A stretch of DNA of 64,000 nucleotides from Streptomyces sp. ATexAB-D23 (GCF_000373645.1 NZ_KB892079.1:124001-188000), one strand, 5' to 3'; counted from the first letter of the stretch, positions 50,970 through 59,734 are shown. Notes: generated by a model not told the origin, from the letters alone. Made by a program: numbers and translations.

Positions 50970-51881
50970 TCAATGCCCGTCAAGGGCCACAGGCCGGCCG
51001 GCCTCAGCCCGGACCGGGTCCATTCTGCCCTGGTCATCCTCCGCCGTATCCGCCGGGCGCACGGTCAGCGGATAGACCGGGGGAGTCCCCCCGAATTCGG
51101 GACAGAGCGCCTGGTGATCGCACCAGCCGCACAGCTTCGTCGGCCGCGGCCGCCACTCGCCCGTCCGCGTGGCCAGCGAGATCGCCTCCCACAGCGCCAG
51201 CAGCTTGCGCTCCACCCGCTCCAGATCCGCCACGACCGGGTCGTACGTCATCACGTCACCGCTGCCCAGATAGACCAGCTGGAGCCGGCGCGGCACCACG
51301 CCCTTCAGCCGCCACACGACCAGGGCGTAGAACTTCATCTGGAACAGGGCGCCCTCCGCGTACTCCGGACGCGGCGCCTTCCCCGTCTTGTAGTCGACGA
51401 TCCGGACCTCGCCCGTCGGTGCCACATCGATCCGGTCGATCACCCCGCGCAGCCGCAGCCCCGACTCCAGCTCCGTCTCCACGAACAGCTCGCGCTCCGC
51501 CGGTTCGAGCCGCGTCGGGTCCTCCAGCGAGAACCAGCGCTCCACCAGCCGCTCCGCCTGCGCCAGCCACTGCGCGAGCCGCTCGCCCTCCGGATCCTCC
51601 GCGAAGAGCTCCGAGAGCTCCGGCTTCGACTCCAGCAGCCGGTCCCACTGCCCCGGAACCAGCGCCGTCGCCCGGCCGGGCGTGCGCTCCGCCGCCGGAT
51701 TGTCGAACAGCCGCTCCAGCACCGCATGGACCAGCGTCCCCCGGGTAGCGGCCTCACTGGGCTTCTGGGGCAGCTTGTCGATGACCCGGAAGCGGTACAG
51801 CAGGGGGCACTGCATGAAGTCACTCGCCCGCGACGGAGAAAGCGACGAGGGCGGCTGCGGCTGCGGCGGAACGGAGGTCAT
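50970..51881 (-). CDS. RecB-like PD-(D/E)xK nuclease with a four-cysteine iron-sulfur site
   Basis: ATG 51881 gives 303 aa. The nuclease core has GVIDRIDV and EVRIVDYKTGK, the D...DxK signature. Cysteines near the ends (DFMQCPLLYRF; then LCGWCDHQALCPEF) form the C...CxxC...C pattern of AddB/Cas4-type 4Fe-4S nucleases. Short single-domain RecB-like proteins of this size are widespread in actinobacteria. DNA end processing is the likely function. It starts only 9 bp from the response-regulator start on the same strand, so both are probably cotranscribed. Confidence 0.87.
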   Translation of the reverse strand: MTSVPPQPQPPSSLSPSRASDFMQCPLLYRFRVIDKLPQKPSEAATRGTLVHAVLERLFDNPAAERTPGRATALVPGQWDRLLESKPELSELFAEDPEGERLAQWLAQAERLVERWFSLEDPTRLEPAERELFVETELESGLRLRGVIDRIDVAPTGEVRIVDYKTGKAPRPEYAEGALFQMKFYALVVWRLKGVVPRRLQLVYLGSGDVMTYDPVVADLERVERKLLALWEAISLATRTGEWRPRPTKLCGWCDHQALCPEFGGTPPVYPLTVRPADTAEDDQGRMDPVRAEAGRPVALDGH

Positions 51882-51987
51882 GACGAAGACCCTACGACCC
51901 GCCACTGACACCAACCGGCATACCATCGACCACAGACCCTCGAACACTGCATGATCGTGCCGAAAGGCACCGAACCGAAGGGACCTC

Positions 51988-53238
51988 GTGGACGAGAGCG
52001 GCGACAGCCGGCGGCCGCAGCCCGGCCCAGGGGGAGCGGGCCCCGGCGACGACCCCGGCAAGGGCACGCCCCGACGCCGGGAGGATCCGGGAGGCGGCAT
52101 CCTCATGGGCCGCCCCTTCGGCGTGCCCGTCTACGTCGCCCCCAGCTGGTTCGTGGTGGCGGCCCTGATCACCTGGGTCTTCGGCGGCCAGCTCGACCGG
52201 GTCCTGCCCGACCTCGGCGCCGCCCGCTACCTCGTCGCGCTCTTCTTCGCGGTCGCCTTCTACGCCTCCGTACTCGTGCACGAACTCGCGCACACGGTCG
52301 CCGCCCTGCACTACAAGCTCCCGGTCCGCCGCATCCAGCTCCAGTTCTTCGGCGGCGTCTCCGAGATCGAGAAGGAGTCCGAGACCCCCGGCCGCGAATT
52401 CGTCCTCGCCTTCGTGGGCCCGCTGCTCTCCCTCGTCCTGGCCGGCGTCTTCTACGTACCGCTGCTCTTCGTCGAGCGCGGCACCGTCCCCGCCGTCCTG
52501 CTCGGCGGCCTGATGATCTCCAACCTCATCGTCGCCGCCTTCAACCTCCTGCCCGGCCTGCCGCTCGACGGCGGCCGCATGCTCAGGGCCGTCGTCTGGA
52601 AGATCACCGGCAAGCCGATGAGCGGCACCGTCGCCGCCGCCTGGGTCGGCCGCGCCCTCGCCGTCATCACCCTCGTCGGCCTGCCGCTGCTCACCCGTAC
52701 CGGGGCCCTCGGCAACGACCCCGGCGAGATCAGCGGCATGGAAACCGTCACCGACGCCCTGCTCGCCGCGATCCTCGCCGCCATCATCTGGACCGGTGCG
52801 GGCAACAGCCTGCGCATGGCCCGGCTCCGTGAACACCTCCCCGACCTGCGCGCCCGCAGCCTCACCCGGCGCGCCGTCCCCGTCGAGGCCGCCACCCCGC
52901 TCTCCGAGGCCCTGCGCCGCGCCAACGAGGCGGGTGCCCGCGCCCTCGTCGTCGTGGACGGCACCGGCGCGCCCAAGGCCCTCGTCCGCGAGACGGCCAT
53001 CGTCGGCATCCCCGAACACCGCCGCCCCTGGGTCGCCGTCAGCGGCCTCGCCCAGGACCTCACCGACGGCATGAAGGTCTCCGCCGAACTCGCCGGCGAA
53101 GCCCTCCTGGACCGCCTCAAGGCCACCCCCGCCACCGAGTACCTCGTCGTGGAGGAGACCGGGGAGATCTACGGCGTGCTCTCCACCGCCGACGTCGAAC
53201 GGGCCTTCGTGGCCGCCATGGCCCGCCCCGCCGCCTGA
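51988..53238 (+). CDS. Site-2-protease-type M50 metalloprotease with C-terminal CBS domains
   Basis: GTG 51988, with GAAGGGACC upstream, gives 416 aa. The intramembrane zinc site is HELAHT (H98-E99-xx-H102) on a helix, with the second ligand Asp in LPLDGGRM (about 191-198). About six membrane helices lie between residues 40 and 260. Two CBS-like repeats (about 295-410; ARALVVVDGTG and YLVVEETGEIYGVLS) form a cytoplasmic adenylate-sensing module. Such proteins cleave membrane-bound regulators; the substrate is unknown. It diverges from the RecB-like gene. Confidence 0.9.
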   Translation: MDESGDSRRPQPGPGGAGPGDDPGKGTPRRREDPGGGILMGRPFGVPVYVAPSWFVVAALITWVFGGQLDRVLPDLGAARYLVALFFAVAFYASVLVHELAHTVAALHYKLPVRRIQLQFFGGVSEIEKESETPGREFVLAFVGPLLSLVLAGVFYVPLLFVERGTVPAVLLGGLMISNLIVAAFNLLPGLPLDGGRMLRAVVWKITGKPMSGTVAAAWVGRALAVITLVGLPLLTRTGALGNDPGEISGMETVTDALLAAILAAIIWTGAGNSLRMARLREHLPDLRARSLTRRAVPVEAATPLSEALRRANEAGARALVVVDGTGAPKALVRETAIVGIPEHRRPWVAVSGLAQDLTDGMKVSAELAGEALLDRLKATPATEYLVVEETGEIYGVLSTADVERAFVAAMARPAA

Positions 53239-53299
53239 CACCCGCACGCCTGTACGGACGGGCGGTCGGCGTCCCCCGAAACACCGGTACGCTGGTCAC

Positions 53300-54205
53300 A
53301 TGTCTGAACCGACCGGTGCCGCCCGCCGACGCGGGCCCTTCAAGGTCGGGGACCAGGTCCAGCTCACCGATCCCAAGGGACGCCACTACACCTTCACGCT
53401 CGAAGCCGGAAAGAACTTCCACACCCACAAGGGTTCTTTCTCGCACGACGAGCTGATCGGTGCTCCCGAGGGCAGTGTTGTCCGTACCACGGGAAACGTC
53501 GCCTACCTCGCGCTGCGCCCCCTGCTCCCCGACTACGTCCTGTCCATGCCCCGCGGCGCCGCCGTGGTCTACCCGAAGGACGCGGGGCAGGTCCTCGCCT
53601 TCGGCGACATCTTCCCCGGCGCCCGTGTCGTGGAAGCGGGCGTCGGCTCGGGCGCGCTCTCCACCTTCCTGCTCCGTGCCATCGGCGAACAGGGCATGCT
53701 GCACTCCTACGAGCGCCGCGAGGACTTCGCCGAGATCGCCCAGCAGAACGTCGAGCGCTACTTCGGCAGCCCCCACCCGGCCTGGCAGCTCACGGTCGGC
53801 GACCTCCAGGACAACCTCACGGACACCGACGTGGACCGCGTCGTGCTGGACATGCTGGCCCCCTGGGAATGCCTGGAGGCCGTCTCCAAGGCGCTCGTCC
53901 CCGGCGGCATCCTCTGCGCGTACGTCGCCACCACCACCCAGCTCTCCCGGACGGTCGAGTCCATCCGTGAGATCGGCTGCTTCGCCGAACCGCAGCCCTG
54001 GGAATCGATGATCCGCAACTGGCACGTCGAGGGTCTCGCCGTCCGCCCGGACCACCGCATGATCGGCCACACCGGTTTCCTCGTCACCGCCCGCAGGCTC
54101 GCCGACGGCGTCCAGGCCCCGGCCCGCCGCCGCCGCCCCTCCAAGGGCGCCTACGGCGAGGACTACGACGGACCCGGCAGCCAGAGCGGCTCCGCCCGCG
54201 ACTGA
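53300..54205 (+). CDS. trmI: tRNA (adenine-58-N1)-methyltransferase
   Basis: ATG 53300 gives 301 aa. An N-terminal beta domain (about 1-95) is followed by a Rossmann methyltransferase with motif I VVEAGVGSGALS (about 111-122), the acidic SYERRED and LDMLAPWECLEAV. A basic tail (ARRRRPSKG) ends it. TrmI tetramers make m1A58 in the T-loop of tRNA. The gene is downstream of the M50 protease and followed by a strong terminator, an order common near the actinobacterial proteasome operon. Confidence 0.92.
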   Translation: MSEPTGAARRRGPFKVGDQVQLTDPKGRHYTFTLEAGKNFHTHKGSFSHDELIGAPEGSVVRTTGNVAYLALRPLLPDYVLSMPRGAAVVYPKDAGQVLAFGDIFPGARVVEAGVGSGALSTFLLRAIGEQGMLHSYERREDFAEIAQQNVERYFGSPHPAWQLTVGDLQDNLTDTDVDRVVLDMLAPWECLEAVSKALVPGGILCAYVATTTQLSRTVESIREIGCFAEPQPWESMIRNWHVEGLAVRPDHRMIGHTGFLVTARRLADGVQAPARRRRPSKGAYGEDYDGPGSQSGSARD

Positions 54206-54223
54206 CCTCCCGCGCAACGCACC

Positions 54224-54272
54224 GGCGCCGCCGCCGAGTTCCCGGACCGACCCGGGGCTCGGCGGCGGCGCC
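54224..54272 (+). terminator. Hairpin terminator of trmI
   Basis: A perfect 15-bp stem (54224-54238 / 54258-54272, GGCGCCGCCGCCGAG and complement) with a 19-nt loop is followed by CTTTCG. Confidence 0.85.
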
Positions 54273-54440
54273 CTTTCGCTCCCCGGACCGGTACGGGAGG
54301 CCGCCGGCCTTCCCACCCCACCGTTCCGCTGCCGTGTGAGGTGTGGCACGATGCTGGCCACCCCCGCACCGCCGACGCCGAGGCGGCGGCACCGCCTCAT
54401 CCGGCATCCCGCACCACAGGAACCACAGGAGACATCCCGC

Positions 54441-55022
54441 GTGCAGCCCTCCGAGCTCCCGGACCTCGCGCACACCGACACCAGGCCCATGCACTGGTTC
54501 GCCACAGCGGCCGCCATGGCCGCCGTCGTCGCCGCGGCCGGTCTGCTCCAGCCCGACGCGCGCGCCTCGGCCTCGACACCCCACCCCACCACCCACGCGA
54601 CCGCCCCGGCCGCCGCGCCCGACCCGGCGAAGGCGGCCTTCCCGCTCGACTGCGGCGGGGCCGGCACCACCGTGGTCAAAGAGGCCCCCGGCGACCTCGA
54701 CGGCGACGACCGGCCCGAGACCGTCGCCGTCGTCCACTGCACGGCCGGAGCCGGCACCCCGCCCAGCGGCGTCTACGTCCTCACACAGGGAAGCGGGGCC
54801 GCACCCAGGATCGTCGCGACCCTGGTGGACCCCGCCCAGCAACTGAGCGTCGGCGACTTCACGGTCCGCGACCGCGTCATCTCCGCCACGCTCCTCGGCT
54901 ACTCCTCGCCCTCCGTGCCCTCCTGCTGCCCCGATCAGCAGGAGAAGGTGACCTGGCAGTGGCAGAACGGCGCCTTCATCCGCACCAGCCAGACCGCCGA
55001 ACCCTCCGACGAGGGCATCTGA
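54441..55022 (+). CDS. Putative exported protein of unknown function
   Basis: GTG 54441 is chosen because ACAGGAGACA precedes it; an upstream ATG (54351) and other starts lack a site. The 193-aa product has one hydrophobic segment (WFATAAAMAAVVAAAGLLQP, about 18-37), a Thr/Pro/Ala linker and a soluble domain with a DLDGDDRPETVAVV motif, resembling calcium-binding or FG-GAP-type loops. Cysteines (DCGG, VHC, SCCPD) suggest disulfides. It is probably secreted or anchored. No family is recognised. Confidence 0.7.
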   Translation: MQPSELPDLAHTDTRPMHWFATAAAMAAVVAAAGLLQPDARASASTPHPTTHATAPAAAPDPAKAAFPLDCGGAGTTVVKEAPGDLDGDDRPETVAVVHCTAGAGTPPSGVYVLTQGSGAAPRIVATLVDPAQQLSVGDFTVRDRVISATLLGYSSPSVPSCCPDQQEKVTWQWQNGAFIRTSQTAEPSDEGI

Positions 55023-55044
55023 CCCCCCGCCCGGCAGCCGCGGA

Positions 55045-55356
55045 TCAGGCCGCCTCGGGCCCGTACACCTCGACCCTGTCCGAAACACGCCGCACATGGA
55101 TGCAGTCGCCCGGACACTCCTTCGCCGAGTCGACGACGTCCTGCAACAGCGGCAGCGGCACCGGCGTGGTCGCGCCCTTGTCCTGGAGCAGCTCGTCCTC
55201 GTCGCTCTTCACGTACGCCAGACCGTCGATGTCCAGCTCGAACACCTCGGGTGCGTACTGCACGCAGATCCCGTCCCCCGTGCAGAGGTCCTGGTCGATC
55301 CAGACCTCAAGGTCCTGCCCCTCGCCATCGGTGGGAGCGTCCTGCCGCGCGGTCAT
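55045..55356 (-). CDS. Single-cluster ferredoxin
   Basis: ATG 55356 gives 103 aa. The cluster ligands are C-x2-D-x2-C (DLCTGDGICVQYAP) and a distal CPGDCIHV. The Asp at the second-ligand position resembles ferredoxins that bind a 3Fe-4S cluster or an Asp-ligated 4Fe-4S cluster. It is an acidic electron carrier, possibly for cytochromes P450. It diverges from arc with a 241-bp gap, in the usual place beside the actinobacterial proteasome locus. Confidence 0.9.
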   Translation of the reverse strand: MTARQDAPTDGEGQDLEVWIDQDLCTGDGICVQYAPEVFELDIDGLAYVKSDEDELLQDKGATTPVPLPLLQDVVDSAKECPGDCIHVRRVSDRVEVYGPEAA

Positions 55357-55531
55357 GTCGCCTGCCGTTTCCTGCGTATCCGGACCGGAAAATGCCGACC
55401 CTGACGGGTGTTGAACGCTTCGACGATACAACCGGCGGCTTTCCGATGTTGAACGGTGGGTATTCACCTGTGACGAGGGAGAGCGCAAGGGTGAAGATCG
55501 GACACACCCCACAGTCTTTGTGATCTAGGGG

Positions 55532-55560
55532 TTTCAATCACCACCCACCCAGGTAGGGTC
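55532..55560 (+). promoter_or_regulatory. Candidate promoter of arc
   Basis: TTTCAA (55532-55537), a 16-bp spacer and TAGGGT (55554-55559) fit a Streptomyces -35/-10 pair 38 bases before the arc start. The 9-mer GGTAGGGTC (55552-55560) recurs before pup and prcB. Confidence 0.5.
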
Positions 55561-55597
55561 AGGAAGCGTCCAGCTCCCCTTGGAGGAGGTGAGGACC

Positions 55598-57364
55598 GTG
55601 GCAGCCCACGACGACGACATCAACCGCGGCACCCGGCCCGGCCGGGGGTCCGAAGACCCAGCCGGCCAGGTCGCCTATCTTGAGCAGGAAATCGCCGTCC
55701 TGCGACGTAAGCTCGCCGACTCTCCGCGGCATACGAGGATTCTCGAAGAGCGGATCGTCGAGTTGCAGACCAACCTCGCAGGCGTGTCCGCCCAGAACGA
55801 ACGGCTCGCCGGCACGCTGCGCGAGGCCCGCGACCAGATCGTGGCCCTCAAGGAGGAGGTCGACCGGCTCGCACAGCCACCGGCCGGCTTCGGCGTGTTC
55901 CTGCAGGCCAACGAGGACGGCACCTGCGACATCTTCACCGGGGGCCGCAAGCTCCGGGTGAACGTCAGCCCCAGCGTCGAGCTCGAAGACCTCCGGCGCG
56001 GCCAGGAGGTCATGCTCAACGAAGCGCTCAACGTGGTCGACGCCATGGAATTCGAGCGGGCCGGGGACATCGTCACCCTCAAGGAGATCCTTGAGGACGG
56101 CGAACGCGCCCTGGTCATCGGGCACACCGACGAGGAGAGGGTGGTGAGGCTCGCCGAGCCGCTGCTGGACATCACCATCCGCCCCGGCGACGCCCTGCTG
56201 CTCGAACCCAGGTCCGGCTACGTCTACGAAGTCGTTCCCAAGAGCGAGGTCGAGGAACTTGTCCTCGAAGAAGTACCGGACATCGACTACGACAAGATCG
56301 GCGGCCTGGGCGACCAGATCGAACTGATCCGCGACGCCGTCGAACTTCCCTATCTCCACCCCGACCTCTTCCGCGAGCACGAGCTGCGCCCGCCGAAGGG
56401 CATCCTGCTCTACGGCCCGCCCGGCTGCGGCAAGACGCTCATCGCCAAGGCCGTCGCCAACTCCCTCGCGAAGAAGGTCGCGGAGGTCACCGGCCAGCCC
56501 GCCGGAAAGAGCTACTTCCTCAACATCAAGGGCCCCGAACTCCTCAACAAGTACGTCGGCGAGACCGAGCGCCACATCCGCCTGGTCTTCCAGCGTGCCC
56601 GCGAGAAGGCGAGCGAGGGCACCCCCGTCATCGTCTTCTTCGACGAGATGGAGTCCCTCTTCCGCACCCGTGGATCGGGCGTCAGCTCGGACGTGGAGAA
56701 CACCATCGTCCCCCAGCTGCTCGCCGAGATCGACGGCGTCGAGGGCCTGGAGAACGTCATCGTCATCGGCGCCTCCAACCGCGAGGACATGATCGACCCC
56801 GCGATCCTGCGCCCCGGCCGGCTCGATGTGAAGATCAAGATCGAGCGTCCGGACGCGGAGGCCGCGAAGGACATCTTCGCGAAGTACCTCACCCCCTCCC
56901 TGCCGCTGCACTCGGACGACCTGGCCGAGCACACCGGCTCCAAGGAAGCCGCCGCCCACGCCATGATCCAGTCGGTCGTGGAACGGATGTACACCGAGTC
57001 CGAGGAGAACCGCTTCCTCGAAGTCACGTACGCCAACGGCGACAAGGAAGTCCTGTACTTCAAGGACTTCAACTCCGGCGCGATGATCCAGAACATCGTC
57101 GACCGGGCCAAGAAGATGGCCATCAAGGCCTTCCTCGACCAGGGCCAGAAGGGCCTTCGGGTCTCCCACCTCCTCCAGGCGTGCGTGGACGAGTTCAAGG
57201 AGAACGAGGACCTGCCGAACACCACCAACCCGGACGACTGGGCCCGTATCTCCGGCAAGAAGGGCGAGCGGATCGTCTTCATCCGCACGCTCGTCACCGG
57301 AAAGCAGGGCGCGGACACCGGCCGCTCCATCGACACGGTGGCGAACACCGGGCAGTACCTGTAG
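55598..57364 (+). CDS. arc: Proteasome-associated ATPase ARC (Mpa orthologue)
   Basis: GTG 55598 is chosen because GGAGGAGGTGAGG lies upstream and the product then begins VAAHDDDINRG, as usual. The 588-aa protein has an N-terminal coiled coil (about 25-75) that captures Pup. Two OB domains follow, then an AAA+ module with Walker A GPPGCGKT (about 273-280), Walker B VFFDEMESL and an arginine-rich RPGRLD. It ends in QYL, whose penultimate Tyr docks into the proteasome and opens its gate. Hexameric ARC unfolds pupylated proteins into the 20S core. Confidence 0.95.
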   Translation: MAAHDDDINRGTRPGRGSEDPAGQVAYLEQEIAVLRRKLADSPRHTRILEERIVELQTNLAGVSAQNERLAGTLREARDQIVALKEEVDRLAQPPAGFGVFLQANEDGTCDIFTGGRKLRVNVSPSVELEDLRRGQEVMLNEALNVVDAMEFERAGDIVTLKEILEDGERALVIGHTDEERVVRLAEPLLDITIRPGDALLLEPRSGYVYEVVPKSEVEELVLEEVPDIDYDKIGGLGDQIELIRDAVELPYLHPDLFREHELRPPKGILLYGPPGCGKTLIAKAVANSLAKKVAEVTGQPAGKSYFLNIKGPELLNKYVGETERHIRLVFQRAREKASEGTPVIVFFDEMESLFRTRGSGVSSDVENTIVPQLLAEIDGVEGLENVIVIGASNREDMIDPAILRPGRLDVKIKIERPDAEAAKDIFAKYLTPSLPLHSDDLAEHTGSKEAAAHAMIQSVVERMYTESEENRFLEVTYANGDKEVLYFKDFNSGAMIQNIVDRAKKMAIKAFLDQGQKGLRVSHLLQACVDEFKENEDLPNTTNPDDWARISGKKGERIVFIRTLVTGKQGADTGRSIDTVANTGQYL

Positions 57365-57376
57365 AAGGCGTACTGG

Positions 57377-57403
57377 CTGCGGATGCCCGCCGGGCATCCG
57401 CAG
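57377..57403 (+). terminator. Hairpin terminator of arc
   Basis: A perfect 12-bp stem (CTGCGGATGCCC / GGGCATCCGCAG) with a 3-nt loop, 13 bases after the arc stop, suggests that dop has its own promoter. Confidence 0.78.
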
Positions 57404-57602
57404 CCCGTTGCTTTCCGGACAGCCGCGGCGACACCGCGGCAATGTCGACGCAATTGATCTCCCCACCGGCACAGAGGCGTTCTAGGCTCTGGCGTACCGC
57501 CCGTTCACGCAGCGCGGCACGGGCGGACCGCGCACGCACCGAAGAAGCAGCGGTACTTGAGCGCCGCCCCGGAAGGGAGCGCCGCCGGGCAAGGAGGGCC
57601 GC

Positions 57603-59114
57603 ATGACCGTACGGCGAGTAATGGGCATCGAGACCGAGTACGGGATCTCCGTACCGGGACACCCCAACGCCAATGCCATGCTCACCTCGTCCCAGATCGT
57701 CAACGCCTACGCGGCGGCGATGCACCGGGCGCGGCGCGCCCGCTGGGACTTCGAGGAGGAGAATCCGCTGCGGGACGCGCGAGGCTTCGACCTCGCCCGC
57801 GAGACAGCCGACTCCAGCCAGCTCACGGACGAGGACATCGGCCTGGCCAATGTGATCCTCACCAACGGGGCCCGGCTCTACGTCGACCACGCACACCCCG
57901 AGTACAGCTCCCCGGAGATCACCAACCCCAGGGACGCGGTCCTGTGGGACAAGGCCGGCGAGCGGATCATGGCCGAGGCCGCCGAGCGCGCGGCCCAGCT
58001 GCCGGGCGCCCAGCCCATCCATCTCTACAAGAACAACACCGACAACAAGGGCGCCTCCTACGGCACGCACGAGAACTACCTGATGAAGCGGGAGACCCCG
58101 TTCTCGGACATCGTGCGGCACCTGACGCCGTTCTTCGTCTCACGGCAGGTGGTCACCGGCGCCGGACGGGTCGGAATCGGCCAGGACGGCCACGAGCACG
58201 GCTTCCAGCTCAGCCAGCGCGCGGACTACTTCGAGGTCGAGGTCGGCCTGGAGACCACGCTGAAGCGCCCGATCATCAACACCCGCGACGAGCCGCACTC
58301 CGACGCCGAGAAGTACCGCCGCCTGCACGTGATCATCGGCGACGCGAACCTCTCGGAGATCTCCACCTACCTCAAGCTGGGCACCACCTCGTTGATCCTG
58401 TCCATGATCGAGGACGGCTTCATCAACGTCGACCTGGCCGTGGACCAGCCGGTGCGTACCCTGCACCAGGTCTCCCACGACCCGGAGCTCCGGCAGCTGA
58501 TCACGCTGCGCAGCGGCCGGACACTCACCGCGGTGCAGTTGCAGATGGAGTACTTCGAGCTGGCCCGCAAATACGTCGAGGAGCGGTACGGGCCGGACGC
58601 GGACGAGCAGACCAAGGACGTCCTCGGCCGGTGGGAGGACACCCTCAACCGGCTGGAGAACGATCCGATGAGCCTGGCCGGCGAGCTGGACTGGGTCGCC
58701 AAGCGCCAGCTCATGGAGGGCTACCGGCGCCGTGACGGCCTGGACTGGGACGCGGCTCGCCTGCATCTGGTGGACCTCCAGTACGCCGACGTACGCCCCG
58801 ACAAGGGCCTGTACAACCGTCTGGTGGCCCGGGGGCGGATGAAACGCCTGCTCGACGAGAACGAGGTCCAGCGGGCCCGTACGGCGCCTCCGGAGGACAC
58901 CAGGGCGTACTTCCGCGGCCGCTGTCTCGAACAGTACGCGGACGACGTCGCCGCGGCCTCCTGGGACTCGGTCATCTTCGACCTGCCGGGCCAGGACTCG
59001 TTGCAGCGCGTGCCCACGATGGAGCCGCTGCGCGGCACCCGCGAACACGTGCAGGGCCTTCTGGACCGGTGCCGTACGGCTCAGGAGCTGGTCCAGGTCC
59101 TGTCGGGCGGCTGA
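57603..59114 (+). CDS. dop: Pup deamidase/depupylase Dop
   Basis: ATG 57603, after GGAGGGCCGC, gives 503 aa. The carboxylate-amine-ligase-like fold opens with MGIETEYGIS (metal-binding E10), a HPEYSSPE strand and YKNNTDNKGASYGTHENY. It is longer than PafA, with the Dop-type loop region around residues 40-80. Dop removes Pup from substrates and deamidates Pup-GGQ to GGE. As this pup encodes GGE already, its main task here should be depupylation. It is followed after 121 bp by pup. Confidence 0.95.
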   Translation: MTVRRVMGIETEYGISVPGHPNANAMLTSSQIVNAYAAAMHRARRARWDFEEENPLRDARGFDLARETADSSQLTDEDIGLANVILTNGARLYVDHAHPEYSSPEITNPRDAVLWDKAGERIMAEAAERAAQLPGAQPIHLYKNNTDNKGASYGTHENYLMKRETPFSDIVRHLTPFFVSRQVVTGAGRVGIGQDGHEHGFQLSQRADYFEVEVGLETTLKRPIINTRDEPHSDAEKYRRLHVIIGDANLSEISTYLKLGTTSLILSMIEDGFINVDLAVDQPVRTLHQVSHDPELRQLITLRSGRTLTAVQLQMEYFELARKYVEERYGPDADEQTKDVLGRWEDTLNRLENDPMSLAGELDWVAKRQLMEGYRRRDGLDWDAARLHLVDLQYADVRPDKGLYNRLVARGRMKRLLDENEVQRARTAPPEDTRAYFRGRCLEQYADDVAAASWDSVIFDLPGQDSLQRVPTMEPLRGTREHVQGLLDRCRTAQELVQVLSGG

Positions 59115-59190
59115 AAGGGCTCCCGGCTGGGAATCATTCCGATGACCTCCGGACGTTGAGACAAGTACCGGGCCAATGTCGGACCCCATG

Positions 59191-59199
59191 GGTAGGGTC
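59191..59199 (+). promoter_or_regulatory. GGTAGGGTC motif in the pup leader
   Basis: The 9-mer stands 36 bases before the pup ATG. TAGGGT within it suits a -10 box, but no -35 is visible at normal spacing. Identical copies lie before arc and prcB. Confidence 0.4.
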
Positions 59200-59235
59200 T
59201 GATCAAGTGCTTTCGAACCGAGCGGGGTGAGCTAG

Positions 59236-59454
59236 ATGGCGACCAAGGACACCGGCGGCGGACAGCAGAAGGCGACGCGTTCCACCGAGGAGGCCGAGGA
59301 GCAGGCGCAGGACGCGCAGGGCTCCGAAGACCTCAAGGAGCGCCAGGAGAAGCTGAGCGACGACGTGGACGACGTCCTCGACGAGATCGACGACGTGCTC
59401 GAGGCCAACGCAGAGGACTTCGTGAGGTCATTCGTTCAGAAGGGCGGGGAGTAG
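59236..59454 (+). CDS. pup: Prokaryotic ubiquitin-like protein Pup
   Basis: ATG 59236 gives 72 aa. It is hydrophilic and mostly disordered, with the helical segment that ARC captures (LKERQEKLSDDVDDVLDEID) and the conserved DDVLEANAEDFVRSFVQKGGE end. The C-terminal residue is encoded as Glu, so PafA could ligate it directly to lysines; many species encode Gln instead and need Dop deamidation first. It is positioned between dop and prcB. Confidence 0.96.
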   Translation: MATKDTGGGQQKATRSTEEAEEQAQDAQGSEDLKERQEKLSDDVDDVLDEIDDVLEANAEDFVRSFVQKGGE

Positions 59455-59479
59455 TCGGCCCGGAGCCGGCGGCAGGTGT

Positions 59480-59734
59480 GTGCGGTGCGGGCGGACGCCC
59501 GCACCGCACACCGCGGGCAGGGACCGAGCGACCGGTCCGATTGCCCCCGCCTCATATGTGGATCACTGCCACCGGACGGGTAGGGTCCGGGGCGTACCGT
59601 GCTTCAACTGCAATTCGGCCATCGGCAAGTTGGGAGATGATCCTGACGCCTTGCGCAGGGCCATCGCATACCTGGAGGGAAACGCGTGGAAGCCAACACT
59701 CGTAGCACCGGGCGTCTACCAGCTGCCTTCCTGA
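59480..59734 (+). CDS. Endonuclease VII-like (His-Cys zinc) small protein, possibly truncated
   Basis: GTG 59480 is the only start in frame after a stop at 59423-59425, yet the codon just before it is TGT. This splits a natural CxxC pair: C-V-R-C straddles the GTG. The 84 codons include DHCHRTGRVRG and CFNCNSAIGKLGDD, the recombination-endonuclease VII core of DxH...C-x2-C...N. Members usually have an N-terminal zinc pair that would need the missing part. The gene may thus be a decaying or misassembled copy, or may start at a non-standard codon. It overlaps the prcB start by 49 bp. Confidence 0.6.
   Translation: MRCGRTPAPHTAGRDRATGPIAPASYVDHCHRTGRVRGVPCFNCNSAIGKLGDDPDALRRAIAYLEGNAWKPTLVAPGVYQLPS
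59579..59587 (+). promoter_or_regulatory. GGTAGGGTC motif upstream of prcB
   Basis: This third exact copy of GGTAGGGTC lies inside the endonuclease VII-like frame, 99 bases before the prcB start. It may mark an internal promoter for the proteasome genes. Confidence 0.35.

Noticed and set aside
59426..59479. Extension of the endonuclease VII-like frame upstream to gain the CxxC motif
   Set aside because: The frame is open back to a stop at 59423-59425 but contains no ATG, GTG or TTG, so a longer start cannot be supported.
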